64,000 nt of DNA from Pyropia yezoensis (Eukaryota > Rhodophyta > Bangiophyceae > Bangiales > Bangiaceae): positions 1,426,001 to 1,490,000 of the forward strand of contig CM020620.1 of assembly GCA_009829735.1 (NCBI GenBank), written 5' to 3'. The notes beneath the pieces were generated by a model that was not told the DNA's origin, did no database searches, and saw only the letters and a program-made list of their open reading frames with translations. Positions within the stretch are counted from its first letter, which is position 1; each line of letters opens with the position of its first letter. A program made the position numbers and the translations under genes. Of the stretch, positions 30,361 to 41,297 are shown one piece after another.

Positions 30361-31503
30361 TTGCCGTGGAGCTGGCCGTCGGTACCCGCAGCTAGGTGGT
30401 TGCCCGCCGCGGCCGGCACTCACTCAGCGTGAGCGGGTGGTCGCAGGCTACGCTGCGTGCTCGAGGCGGGGCCCACCGACCTTCGGTGGCGCCGCAACGG
30501 CGCTACAGACGCCGCCGCCACCGCCGTCGCCGCCGACGAAGATGACGATGACGACGACGAAGGGGGTCGCCGCCGCCAGGAGCAGCCGACCCGCCGACGA
30601 GGCCCACCGCAAGAAAAGGCAAGCACCACAGCAGGCACTGCCTCACGCAGCAGCGCCGCCGCCGCTGCTGACGCCGCCACACCGCCAACCGCGGCGGCAC
30701 CACCGCGCCGCGGGGCGGCCGCAGCGACGGTGACCCCGCTGGCCGGCAGAGGCCTCCGGCCCCCCGCGCCGGGGCGGGACGCTGGGGGCCGCCACCGCCG
30801 CTGGCCGCGGCGGCCGTTGCCGCGGCGGCCGACCGCGTCCCGCCCCGCCGCGGACGGGGTGGTGGCGGCGCCGCGGCTGCCCACGGCGGCAGCAGCGGCG
30901 GCGGCGGCGGTGGCAGCGGCAGCCACGGCAGCAGGAGGGCCGCACGCGGCACCGGCCACGGCGCATCGGCTCCGACGCAGCCACCACAGCAGGCACGGTA
31001 GGCGCGGCAAGCACCGCCGCGGGCAAGCGCCGCCACCGCCACGAGTGCAGCGACGGCGGCGGCGGGGGCGGCGGCGACAGCAGCAGAGTGGCGGCGGCGA
31101 CAGCAGCTGCGGCGGCGGCGACAAAAGCTGCGGCGGCGGCGACAGCGTCTGCGGCGTCCACCGAGGCCGGGAGCACCGCCACGACCGCGGCGGCGACGTC
31201 ATCTGTCGCTGCCGCGGGTGGCTACGCCGGCCGCATCGGTGGGGCCGCCACAGCCGCCGCCGCCACGGCCGCTGCCGCCGCCGCCGCCGCCGCCACCATC
31301 GCCGCCGCAGCGCAGCGCGACACGGCCGACGCGCCCACCCCCAAGCCCAGCCAACCAGACGACTGGACACGCAGGAGGGGGCGCCCGACCTCCAGGGCAG
31401 CGGCGGCGGCGTTCTCCCCGCCCCAGCCCGCGCGGACCGCACTCGCCGCAGCCACACCGCACCCCACCGACGCTCGATCACGGCGGCGGACGACGCCCGC
31501 ATC

Positions 31504-31505
<2 letters not shown>

Positions 31506-31543
<38 letters not shown>

Positions 31544-31555
31544 CCCCCCCCCCCC
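31506..31555. repeat. Homopolymer C tract (37 C, one G, 12 C)
   Basis: This is the longest single-base run in the window. It can form i-motif and G-quadruplex structures, and its length is likely to be unreliable in any assembly. Confidence 0.95.
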
Positions 31556-31869
31556 AGCAGCCAAGGGAGTAGTCCCGGCGGACTCCCACCCCCATCGCCG
31601 CCGCCGCCGACACCGATACGGCCGTCGCGATAGAGGGCCCCCCCCCCGCGTTCGCGGCCGGGGGCACCAGCTCGGCCGCCCAAGCCAGCGCGAGCAGCGG
31701 CGGCGGCCACGCGCCGCCGTCGCTGCCCCCAACGCCACCCCCACCACCGCCACCCCCACCTCCGCTACCACCGCCACCGCAGCCACCGCCGGCGGCGTCG
31801 GCGGTAGCACCCGGCGGCGGCAGCAGCAGCGATAACCGACGGCGGGTGGTGATGGCGTGGCGGACGGCC

Positions 31870-31965
31870 GGTGGTGACGTCACGGGCGGCCGCCAGAGAT
31901 GTCGCGGCGCCCATGTGCGCCGACGCGACGGGGATCGCCGCCGCCGCCACGGCCTCCGCCACCGC

Positions 31966-32031
<66 letters not shown>

Positions 32032-32560
32032 CGGCAGCGGGGGCGACAACCGCCGCGGCGGCGGGGGTGGTGGTGGCGGTGTCGTGGAGGCGGCGGCGGC
32101 GGCGGCGGCGGCAGGAACGACGAAAGCGGCCGGGGCAGCGGCGGCAGCAGCGGCGCGTGGTGGTGACGTGGCGGGCGGCCGCAGGAGAAGTCGCGGCGTC
32201 CATGTGTGCCGACGCGACGGGGACCACCGCCGCGGCGGCGGGGGTGGTGGTGGTGGCGACGGCGGCGGCGGCGGCGGCGGCGGCAGCGGCGGCAGGAACG
32301 ACGAAAGCGGCAGGGGCAGTGGCGGCAGCAGCGGCGGGTGGTGGTCGCGAGGCGGGCGGCCGCCAGAGACGTGGCGGCGCCCATGTGCGCCGACGCGACG
32401 GGGACCGCCGCCGCCGCCGCCGCTGTCGGCAGCGGGGGCGAGCCGCCGCGGCGGCGGGGGTGGTGGTGCCGGGGGCGGCAGCGGCGGCGGCCGGAACGAC
32501 GAGAGTGGCAGGAGCAGCGGCGGCGGCAGCGGCGGCGGTGGCGGTGGCGGCGAGGACAGG
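31870..32560. repeat. Three diverged tandem units with a shared 60-base core
   Basis: A core reading roughly CGGGCGGCCGCCAGAGATGT followed by CGCGGCGCCCATGTGCGCC and GACGCGACGGGG occurs near 31880, 32170 and 32355. GGC-triplet stretches of different length separate the copies. The cores are more alike than the triplet spacers, so this is true duplication and not only shared composition. Confidence 0.8.
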
Positions 32561-33176
32561 GGGCGGGCAGACGACCGCGGCTGTGATGGCCGGGAGGGCC
32601 ACGACCGTGACGGCCGACGCGGCGGCGGTGGTGGCGGCAAAGACGCCGAGCGCGCCTGCCGGGGAGAGCGCCATCAGGCGGTGGGGGGGCGGGGTGGCAC
32701 GAGGAAGTCGGGGCAACAAGGGAGGAAGGCCGGCGAAATGGGGGGTGGGCAGCGGGGTGAGGCGGAGGGGGGAGCACCGCCAAGGCCGGCACGCGCGCCC
32801 CGTGACGGCGGGTGGGGCTCCGCTGTCGGGACACCTGGCCTTGCCACTGCCGGGGCAAGCCCGACCGCCTCAAACTGCGGAACAGCGCGTCAGAAACATC
32901 CTCGCCGGCCTCTTCAAGTCCTTCCTGCCACCGTTTTTATTGCACCCGACTCTCAGGAGGTCCCTCGTGAGCGACGCTCCTCAATTGTCCGGGCTCTGTC
33001 ATTGGCTGTCGCAACACGCCCACAGGACCGAATCGCGTGACGTCTCAGGACCGACTCCAGTCTACTACACGGCGTTTCCCAGTCCTTTATCGATTGGAGT
33101 AGCCAGTCTGGACCTAATGTCGACCGTTCTCGATGAGATCCTTGGTCTCTGTGTACTGCATGAGATGCACGACATA

Positions 33177-33297
33177 TAGTGCGTCCCGTAAAAAGTGGAC
33201 GTGCTCGTGTCGTGATCATGTCAAATATCGGCCACTGGACCAATCAAACCCACACTGCACGACCCGTGCACGTCCACTTTTTACGGGACGCACAATA
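33177..33297 (+). mobile_element. MITE family A, copy 2
   Basis: This is a complete copy bounded by TA on both sides. Its ends GTGCGTCCCGTAAAAAGTGG and the reverse complement are perfect, and the inside matches the 24546 copy at all but one or two bases. It has the same orientation as copy 1. Confidence 0.93.
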
Positions 33298-33838
33298 CCA
33301 CTTTGTAGAGGAGACTGAGGGGAGCCAGATTGTACTTTTTATTTTCTGGGTGCTCTTGTTCTCTCTGAGCTATGAGGAGAGAAGGCAAAAGTAGTGTCAG
33401 TTATCTGCTCACTAATGTCGACAACGTCTTGGGGCCAATGGGGGCACCCGATCTGCTCACCGGCGCGGGCTGCGGTGCGCTGCAAGCGAATCATTCTTGC
33501 TGAGTGTGGCCGGACCACCCCTTTGTTGCCACAAGGGTGCCGAATGTCTCCGAGAATAATACACTCTGTAGCAGAGAAAAAAGCACAGCAAAAAGATAGT
33601 TGAGGCTCAGGTCATGATGCATGACAAGAAAAACAACAACGGCTATGTGTATCCATTTTTGGAAGGCCTGATGCCCAGGCCATGTGTGCTTCTCTTGTTC
33701 TTGACTTGGAAGTAGCAGACAAAAAGAAAAGAAAATACTTCGGTCACGAGTCTGCCTCCTGGGGGCCTCCAGGAGACCCTGGTGTGGTCAACATTTTGGA
33801 CAGTGGTCGACATTGCAAACAGACTGGCTAGGGGTTAC
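33298..33838. other. Spacer between two MITE copies
   Basis: This is ordinary to AT-richer sequence between oppositely oriented MITE copies. No gene, hairpin or repeat was found. Confidence 0.5.
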
Positions 33839-33961
33839 TAGTGTGCGTCCCGCAAAAAGTGGACGTGCACGGGTCGTGCAGTGTGAGTTTGATTGGTCCA
33901 GTGGCCGATATTTGACATGATCACGACACGAGCACGTCCACTTTTTGCGGGACGCACTATA
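33839..33961 (-). mobile_element. MITE family A, copy 3, inverted relative to copies 1 and 2
   Basis: This is a complete copy in the opposite orientation. Its ends read GTGCGTCCCGCAAAAAGTGG, with a matching change in both arms (CGCAAAAAG and CTTTTTGCG), so the arms stayed complementary. It is flanked by TA at both ends. Confidence 0.93.
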
Positions 33962-35351
33962 AAACACTGCGCTCTTTAAGATGTCCGCGAACACGGAGTT
34001 TCATCCACGATTTTAGCCGGCTGTCGATCTTACGGACGATCTGGACGGCGGCGTCGGGGTGGCCCCTACTCACGCCACCCGCTCCCGTGACCGTCGCTAC
34101 CAACGGTGGCGACCCGGCGTGCGGCGGCGGCGGCGGCGGCGGCGGATGAGAGGGAGTGGGAGAGGTGGTGCCCCCCAGCATGCCCTATCCATGCCAGCGT
34201 TCCGTCCTGCTGCCAGTTGGAAAGTGCAGCCGTGGAAGAGAGCAGTGAGAGCCGGCGATTTACTTGGGGACTTTGTCTCTCGCGTCCATCTGTCCTCACA
34301 GGATGACCACCGTCCTCACAGCGCTGGCTGCAAAAACCCTCCGGCTTCAATTACGGGTGTCAGACTGTTGATCAACATGCAGGTTTCCTTTGTGTCGCAC
34401 CCCCTGCTTCCATGCAACTTGATGTTCCTCCCTGTGTTCGCCGTTTAGTCGGACGCTTAGATACATGGCAGCGAGCCGTCAAGGAGAGTACGTTTTGCCG
34501 GAAGAATACAGCGGGGTCGTCTGTGCTTCTCGTGAACATTCGCCCGGCTGCGACAGGTCACCCCTAGTTATGACGGCTGTTGCCGGGCATCCTGGGTTTT
34601 CAGGGCCGCGCCCCTTCCGCATTGGCTGAGCACGTTCAATTCGATCCGGCACTGAAGCAATTCTGGCACCGCATTGGCCCAACCACAGTCCGTCAGGTTT
34701 TTTCCTTTACTTCTGCATCAAGCACCACACAATCATTGAGAAATGCACACGTGGTCGCCATAGCCCTCGTTGCAGCCGTCTGTGGGAGGTCAGATGGGAG
34801 ACATTGGAGAACAGTTCATGCCGGGGAGTCGCGACTCGTCGAAAAATCGCTGCACGGACCACACACTGTCTTCATCGTGTCGCGGTGCAAGCCCCTCCCG
34901 CCTCGCCGCGACCGCCGCCGGCCCACCCCACCCCCTCCATCACTCACACCCCCCGGCCCTATCCCCGTTAGCGCAGTAATCGTTAAAGTAAAAAACCATA
35001 TCACTCGTCACCGCATCCCGTACCAGGAAGGTCAAAAAGGGGGGGGTTTGGTGCTGGCGGTGTCACTGAGCGTCGGGGGGGGGTGCGGTCCCCCCACGAC
35101 GGCCCCCAAGCCACATCCGGTGCCGGTGGAAGCAGGTCAAAGAGGGGGGAGCTCGGCGCTGGGGGGTCAGGTGGAGTGGGGACGGCAGGGTGAGCGGTGA
35201 GGGGGTAGAGATAAAAATAGCGCCGCGGCCGGGGTGGTCGACCACCGGTCGCAGACCCTGGGTGCTATGGGGACGTGGATGCGCAAGAACTGGGCGCGGA
35301 AGACGCCGGTGCGACGCATCCCCCTCTCACGGGCTCTGTGGGGCGGTGACC

Positions 35352-35385
35352 AAGAATTGGGGGCACGAAAGTGCCCCCAATTTTT
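35352..35385 (+). other. Strong GAAA-tetraloop hairpin followed by a T run
   Basis: AATTGGGGGCAC at 35355-35366 and its exact complement GTGCCCCCAATT at 35371-35382 enclose the loop GAAA, a stable GNRA tetraloop. A-T and G-T pairs extend the stem by up to three. A run of T follows the right arm directly. In bacteria this would be called an intrinsic terminator. In a eukaryotic nucleus it may instead end a small RNA or be the heart of a small element. No RNA gene could be named. Confidence 0.7.
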
Positions 35386-36355
35386 GCTCCAGCCAGTGGC
35401 AGCCCTCCACGTCTGCTGAAAAGATTGGTGTAAACAAAAGCCAGGATGCCCACCTTAACTAGGGGTGTGGGTGCGCCAGCTCACAGGCTCTTTAACGATA
35501 AAAAGAAGAAAAAAATAGGTGCTCAGGTGCGCGACTGTAGCCTCACGGGCGGAAAAGAGAGCGCTCTTGCAGAGGTCAAATATGTTCTAATTACCGCCCC
35601 GGAACGCTCATCTGACTGATTGTTGGCCCGATGCCGACTTCTTCGCAACGCATCCTCGGGTCCCGCTCGCCCCACCTGTACCCCGCTGCCCTCTTCCTCC
35701 TCCTATCCCGGGTTTGAGCACCTTGGCAGAGTCACTAGAAGAGCAGAACACGTCTGTGAGCCTGTCCCGGCCTACCAGTACCTCTCTATTTGCTGCAGTG
35801 GGCTTACGGTGGTGCAAGCGCCTTCCCGCATGCCCTCACCCTCCCCACCTCCCCCCCTTTAATCCCCCCGGCTGTTCTGAATAGGGTTTTGACGGGAGCC
35901 AGCGGGCGCGCCCCTCACCGCTGTACAACAGTAGTCTAGCCCACACTCTCCCCAGCCCGGCCACCCCCCCTCATGGACGCGTCGCTGTCAGCGAGGGGCG
36001 AGGGAGGTGCTATCATCAGGCTCATTGACGTGGGAAAAGAGCATCTGTTCCCACTTTCCTTCAGACGCAAAGCGCTACCCGTGGAGCAGGCGAGCATCTC
36101 TACCAGCCGCAAGTACCAGCGAGCTCCGTCGCTGTTGGGGGGCGGGGGGGGGGACGCGTTACCACCCCAGAGGAGGGGGGGTTGCTTTTTGGAGCTCAGG
36201 GGCTGTGATGCCGACGTCACGATCGCGAAGGGGCCATGCTGCTTCAGCTCTCTTCGCTCTCATTGGTCGACGGACGTGAAAAGATGCTCCACGACTACAA
36301 CAAATACAATCAAGTTTTTCCTGCTGTGTCTTTGTAAGAAGTGCCCCAGGTGGCT

Positions 36356-36560
36356 CCCTGATATGTAAACGAGAGTTGTGAAAAACTGGTGTACCCCACC
36401 AAACGAGGGTGCATTTTTTCCTCAGCACCCAGGCATCGCCTGCAGAAACGGGCCAGACGGCCGGACTCCTGAGGTGCTGCCGAGTCCGCCAATATGTTTT
36501 TCGAGAAAAACGCAGCCTGGGAACCTTCCCTCATATGCGAGTTGTGAAAAACTGGTGTCA
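36356..36560. repeat. Pair of 20-base exact direct repeats, 167 bases apart
   Basis: GAGTTGTGAAAAACTGGTGT occurs at 36372 and 36539. A few further matching bases (CCCT..ATATG) lie upstream of each. No terminal structure makes it an LTR or a solo element. Confidence 0.8.
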
Positions 36561-37618
36561 GACGGATATCGTAACGGATCCCGCTCACGCCCGTGGCTGC
36601 TGGTCGGCACACGCTCCGACGTGCCTTGCTGCCGCCCTGCTGGCGCGTTTTTCGCTTGACTACCGCGCGACGGGGGGACGGGGTCCTCCGCGGTCATGAG
36701 GGAGGGGGCGCACTGCCACCGGCTGCGCACCCCACCCCCACAACGTCGCCACGACGGGTGGCATCGGGTGTCAGCGCCAACGGGTCGAAGCGGGCCAATA
36801 TTTTTGGTAGGGTGCGGGGCGAACGAGGAGGACCGACGACGAGACGGGGCGCACGGATACGCCGTCTGTGGGAGAGCACAGGCGGGGGGGGAGTAGACGG
36901 GAGCCAAAATGCCGGCCGCCACTGGTCGACCGAGCAGACGGCGCGCGGAGGCCGCCCACGAAGCCACCGGTGCCACCCACGACGCCGGGGAGTGGCGGCG
37001 GCGGATGCTCGCCCCCTTCCCACCCTTCCCTCTTCCCCCTCCAGCATCGGCTCCACGACACCCGTCCTCCCGCAATGACGTCGTCGTCGACTGGGCCACC
37101 GTCATCGTGTCCCCGCCGCCTCCAAAGCACCCGTCGGCGGTTGCGGCGGCCGCCCACCGACAACCGTCGTCTGTGCCGTCGTGCCCAGACACGGCCAATC
37201 GCGATGGCGTGGTTGGTGGTGGTGGCGGCAGGGGCGGCGGTAGCGGTAGGGCGGCAGCGGCCGTGGCGGCCATCACGGCCGGCCCATGACGGTCGGTCGG
37301 CGTGTGTCGGCTGGTAGTCGTGTCTGCGGCTGCAATCTGCGCGGCGGCGGCGGCCATGATTATGGACGCATCATGGCTGCCGTGGCGGGCCATCATTGAC
37401 AGCCCGCTACGGCAACCACAATGCTGTTTCTTTTTTGGGTGGCCCCTTGACAACAAAGGTCGGTAGGGCCGACGGCCGGCCGCCAGGCGAAGGAGAGAAG
37501 ACAGCGCATGGGGCCGGCCGCCCCTTGCTCACGGCCGGAAAGGGCGGCGTGTCTGCCCCACGGTCGGCAGGTCACCTTCTACCGGGGCGTCTACCCCTCC
37601 CCGTCGCAGTAGGCCAGC

Positions 37619-38615
37619 TCAGGCCTCCTTTACCCGCGTTCCGCCTCCCTCCCCTCTTGCCCCCCCTTCATCCCTAAACGCAGCCACAAACGCGCGGTGC
37701 TCGGCTACCTCTGGGTCCACTCCCCCCTCGGCCGCGACGACCGCCCCCCGCATGGCTGACACCACCCCCGTCACCACCACCGTCCGTGCTGCCGCGTCGA
37801 CCGCGTACGTCACGCGGTAGGGGCCCACGGGGAAAAGCCGGTGCTGCAGCCGGTGCTGCTGCTGTTTCTGCTGCTGCTGGTGCTGGTGTGGGGTCGCCGG
37901 CAATGGAGCGCCGGCGGCGGCGCCCGGCGGCAGAGCCGCTGCCGCGGCTGCCGCGGGCCGCGTGGCCGACGAGGACAGCGGCCAGCGGGAGAGGCTGCCC
38001 ATCACCAGCCGCGGTACGTCGGCGGCGGAGCGGGCGTTGACCCAGGCGAGCCGCTCCGCCGCGGCAGGCAGCACCGTCACCGCATAGGGGGCGCTGTCGG
38101 CAGAGCCGTCGGCCGCAGCAGGCGGCGCACCATCGCCCTCCCCCATCTCCCTCGCCGCGCGCCCTCTGTGCCCCCCCCCACCGCCGTCCCCATCCTCATC
38201 ATAGTAGAGGCCCTGCACGCGGCCCGGGGCGTCGAGCCAGCCCGAGCGAGCTCCCCCTCCAAGCACCCCCCCGCCGCGGCTCCCCCCCTTCTCCTCCCCC
38301 GCTCCTACAACGTCCCCCCGCTCATACAAGCGCACGCCCAGGAGAGGCGTCTCGTCGAGGATGTCCACCCCCGCCAGGGTGATGGCCCGGCGGGCCACGT
38401 CCACCCCCGTTACCGCCGCAAGGGACAGGCCCACTGGCGTCGGCCGGTGGGGGGAGCGTGTCGCAAATAGGCCGACCCGGAAGCCACCCGCCGCGCGGGG
38501 CGGGCGCACCTGTGGCCGCCAGTGGGGGCCGTTGCGGTCAAGCCAGTAGAGCAGCCAAAGGCGGGGCGGTGGGGGGAGGGGGGAGGCTGCAACTGGTGCC
38601 GCCGCCCCAGGCGCG

Positions 38616-38647
<32 letters not shown>

Positions 38648-39679
38648 GGCGGTGGCAGCGCTGCCTGCCGCAGCGGCTGCGAGGCGGGCGGCCAAGCGGT
38701 TGAGAAGGGCATCAACGTCAGCGCCCGCCGCTGACGCCCGAAAGAGCGCCACCGCCGCGCCTGCAACAGGCGTAAACGGTTGCCGCGGGGCCTCGTAGCG
38801 CTTGGTAAACGCGCTGTACAGAATGCCTACGGGCGCGAGGCCATCGCTGCTGGTGCCAATGCCGTCGCCAGCGTCGCGGCCGTCGCGGCCGTCGCTGCCG
38901 TTGCCGGCCGCTCCAACGCCGTCACCTATCTCCCCGCCACCGCCGCCGCCGTTACCGCCACCGCCTCCGCCGACACGGCCCTTGTCCCGCGCCGCCGCCG
39001 CCACCGCCCTGGCCGTGGGTGGTAGTGGCAGCCGCCGGAAGCGTCGCTTGGCGCCCCCCCCACCGCCTGGCGTCCCCGCCCCCCCCACCCCCCCCTCGGC
39101 CGCCGCCACCCCCCCACCGCGCATCCGCACCACCGCCTCTGCCGCAGCGGCAACGCGGAGGGCAACGGCCAGCTGCGCCTCGGCCGCCGCTGTTGCGGCG
39201 GTTGCGTCGGCAAGCGCCGCGGCCAGCGCCGCCGCGGCGGGCGCATGGAACGCCACGTGGTCTTCGAGGCCCCCGTCGGCCCGCCGGCGTGCTGGTGGCT
39301 CTTCGTCTGCGGCGGCGGCGGCGGCGGTGGCCGTGGTGGTGGCGGCGGCGACGGAGGAGGTGGTGGTGACGGCGGGCCGCGTGGCCGCACCGTCGGGCCG
39401 CACCCCCACCACCGCCGAGCCTGGCAGGGGGGGAATGGGGGGAAGGGGGGCCCCGGGGGGGGGGGCCCCCGGCTGAACAGCGGCGGCGGCGGCGGCAGCC
39501 TCAGCGAGGATGCGGGCAACGGCAGCGGTGCCGGCGGCGGCAGCGGCGGCGACGGCGTCGGCGGTCAAGGGAGGGGCGGCGGTGACTCTGCCTGTAAGCG
39601 CTGGGGGAGAGAAAGCGGCGGCGCGGGGGGGCGTGCCCGGGGGGGGCGTCGTCAAGCCAGGTGGCGGTGGGGCTTCCAT
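37619..39679 (-). CDS. TrmO/TsaA-type (UPF0066) tRNA methyltransferase with large low-complexity insertions
   Basis: TrmO enzymes add the N6-methyl group to t6A at position 37 of tRNAs that read ACY codons. The 686-residue frame starts at ATG 39679 (MEAPPPPGLTT). Residues 1-280 are Ala/Gly/Pro-rich with no domain. The catalytic core begins GILYSAFTKRYEAPRQPF near residue 285. After an Ala-rich insertion it continues WLLYWLDRNGPHWRPQV, then the family signature GLFATRSPHRPTPVGLSLA near 405-420 and LDETPLLGVRLYERGD near 440. A second insertion of about 70 residues precedes YAVTVLPAAAERLAWV, and a C-terminal strand pair (FPVGPYRVTYAV near 615) closes the domain. A typical bacterial TrmO has about 235 residues, so insertions account for most of the length. 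The leader could include an organelle signal, but none is clear. Confidence 0.85.
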
Positions 39680-39820
39680 GGGGAAGGCACGAGGAGGCGA
39701 TGGAGTGTGAGGCAGAGGTAGAGAGGGAGATGACCGGCAGACAGTAGCCAAAAGGTAGAGGTGGCAGACAACACGCAGATGGGGTGGTCAAAAGGAGGGG
39801 AAGGCTGGCCGGCGGGGGGC

Positions 39821-39892
39821 AGAACGGCAGACGGAGTGCCAGAACGGCGTACGGAGGGGTAGAACGGCATACGGAGGGGTAGAACGGCCAAC
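39821..39892. repeat. 20-base tandem repeat, about 3.5 copies
   Basis: AGAACGGCATACGGAGGGGT repeats at 39821 (diverged), 39841, 39861 and 39881 (partial). It lies about 140-210 bases upstream of the TrmO-like start codon, so within the likely promoter. Confidence 0.92.
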
Positions 39893-40271
39893 AGGAAAGC
39901 GGGGCTCGGAATAGGCGAGGGCGGGAAGAACATGCGAGCGACGCGATGCCCGCGTACTTAACATAACAGCCGGTTTGCACAGTTCACTTTTGACCCGTCC
40001 TAGCTGCGGCGCTATTGCCCCGTTTGACGCAGATCTCTTTCCTAACGGAAGAGCACCTCAGAGGTCTTCTGCTTCGGTAAAAAAAAAAGAAAAAAAAAGT
40101 TTGCTGTACAAGGCATGCGTGAGAAACATTTCCGCGCGACGAGCCCTGTAAAATTGGACACTATTTCGCACTTAAAGTGCCCTTGCCCGCCTGTAAACAT
40201 ATTTTGACAAGCGGCGCCGCTGCAGAACGTGTCAGAACATGATGAAGTGTCGAGATTCAACATCAGATATT
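39893..40271. other. Promoter-side intergenic region
   Basis: Sequence of ordinary composition upstream of the minus-strand TrmO-like gene. It includes an A-rich run at about 40078-40099. No gene seen. Confidence 0.5.
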
Positions 40272-40728
40272 ACAGTTCTCCCAAAGTTGGCCGATCCGGA
40301 CAAGAACAAGAACAACAGTCCACTGACCAATCACATGCCTCACAGGATGCGTCTCTGACCAATGAGAATTCCGCGTCAGCCTCTAATGTCGTGCAACCAG
40401 CGATCTGCGACTTTCCCGGGACTCCGTGGACATGGAGGGGAAACCCCGAGTGCATCACACGCCCGAGGCGAGCTGGACAACTATCCCGGAGAGGAACGAG
40501 CCGAGGTGGGGGGAATCTCCGGCGATCCCAGCCGAGAGAACAACAGTGATTCGACCAATCAGCGATCGGTAAGGGGCCCACTGTGGCCGCGGCGAAATAT
40601 CAACGTTGGGCGATCGGGCCTCTAGAGCACGCGATTCGCTCGCCCTCAGCTGCCAGCGCGCGATTGGCTCGCGCAGCTGTTCATGAACTGTCGTTCTTGT
40701 CCGGATCGGCAAGAATTGGGAGAACAGC
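40272..40728. mobile_element. Non-autonomous TIR element, family B-like, copy 1 (457 bases)
   Basis: The left end ACAGTTCTCCCAAAGTTGGC continues CGATCCGGACAAGAAC. The right end is its imperfect reverse complement (GTTCTTGTCCGGATCGGCAA, then GAATTGGGAGAACAGC), so the TIRs are about 36 bases. The inside has several CCAAT/ATTGG motifs and no coding capacity. The outer CAGTTCTCC resembles the CAGTTCCCC of the elements at 52675 and 60174, suggesting a distant relative. The target duplication is unclear. Confidence 0.8.
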
Positions 40729-41099
40729 ACTAGTGACCCCCACTGTTCTGCGCTTCAGGGGAGGGCGCGAAAGAAACGGCGTCAGATCAGGGGACGAGTC
40801 GATTCCGACCCGGAGGCAACATTGAATCTGCTCGATGCAGCACTTGCCGGGGCTACTTGATACACAATTCCAGCTTGGATGTGCCCGCCCATTGCCGTGA
40901 TCCCACCTTGATCCAGCCCCGAGTGCCCGCCTCTTTTGATTCTTCGGCTGTGCTGACCAGGCCTGACCATGCTCTTCTCCGGTACCCTGCCACGCTCCCA
41001 TCAGGTACCCTGTCGCGCCCCCGGCAGGCGCTTCCTGGGCACAGGACACCCGTTGCTCGGGAACCTCGCTTAGCGCAATGCCTTCCCCACTGCTCGTGA

Positions 41100-41292
41100 C
41101 GGCGACCGCGAGGGTGAAGGACCGTGCGGTGGGCCGCCTCACGAGGGAGTGCGCCGTAATCATTTCCAACGTTCGCGCTTTTCTCGAGAGAGAGCGCAGG
41201 CCTGGGCGTGCCTCTCTCGGATGCACCGAGTAGTGCAGCCCACGGCACACGTGACGAGGATCAGAGAGCGATCTGTTTGCCTTGTGGCTGAG
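41100..41292 (+). pseudogene. Tc1/mariner-like transposase, N-terminal part, left of the retrotransposon insertion
   Basis: Plus-strand frames read VKDRAVGRLTRECAVIISNV, then LERERRPGRASLG, and after one frame change HRVVQPTAHVTRIRERSVCL and VAEEG. This looks like the DNA-binding region of an IS630/Tc1-type transposase: a helix-turn-helix with VTRIRERSV as the recognition helix. The text stops at the target duplication of the Ty3/gypsy element, and a matching continuation begins on its other side at 50681. It is decayed, with at least one frame change in this part. Confidence 0.55.
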
Positions 41293-41297
41293 GAGGG

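Larger units (their letters stand above)
27463..33176. other. Gene-free GC-rich and repeat region
   Basis: From 27.5 to 29.3 kb the sequence is GC-rich and probably holds the SOD promoter. Frames of 300 or so codons are open there but lack an ATG at their start or any domain. A less GC-rich island at about 29.4-29.8 kb shows nothing recognisable. From 29.88 to 30.43 kb it is built of tandem and degenerate repeats. From 30.45 to 32.7 kb it is almost pure GCC/GGC triplets with frames open in several phases on both strands. None could be supported as a gene. Confidence 0.5.
33962..37618. other. Stretch without a supported gene
   Basis: Frames of 100-340 codons are open on both strands, but none has a domain, a clean start or a composition that I trust. 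Features seen are the hairpin at 35352, a 20-base exact repeat at 36372 and 36539, and GC-rich tracts from 36.6 to 37.3 kb. The part just left of 37619 is the 3' region of the TrmO-like gene. Confidence 0.5.

Noticed and set aside
30420-32873. Minus-strand frame of 817 codons
   Set aside because: It lies in GCC/GGC triplet DNA where several frames on both strands are open. The product is only Arg/Pro/His filler.
35352-35385. Bacterial intrinsic terminator
   Set aside because: Shape fits, but the window is eukaryotic nuclear DNA and no upstream gene ends there. Kept only as a structural hairpin.
36422-37456. Minus-strand frame of 344 codons
   Set aside because: No recognisable motif and equally long competing frames on the plus strand.
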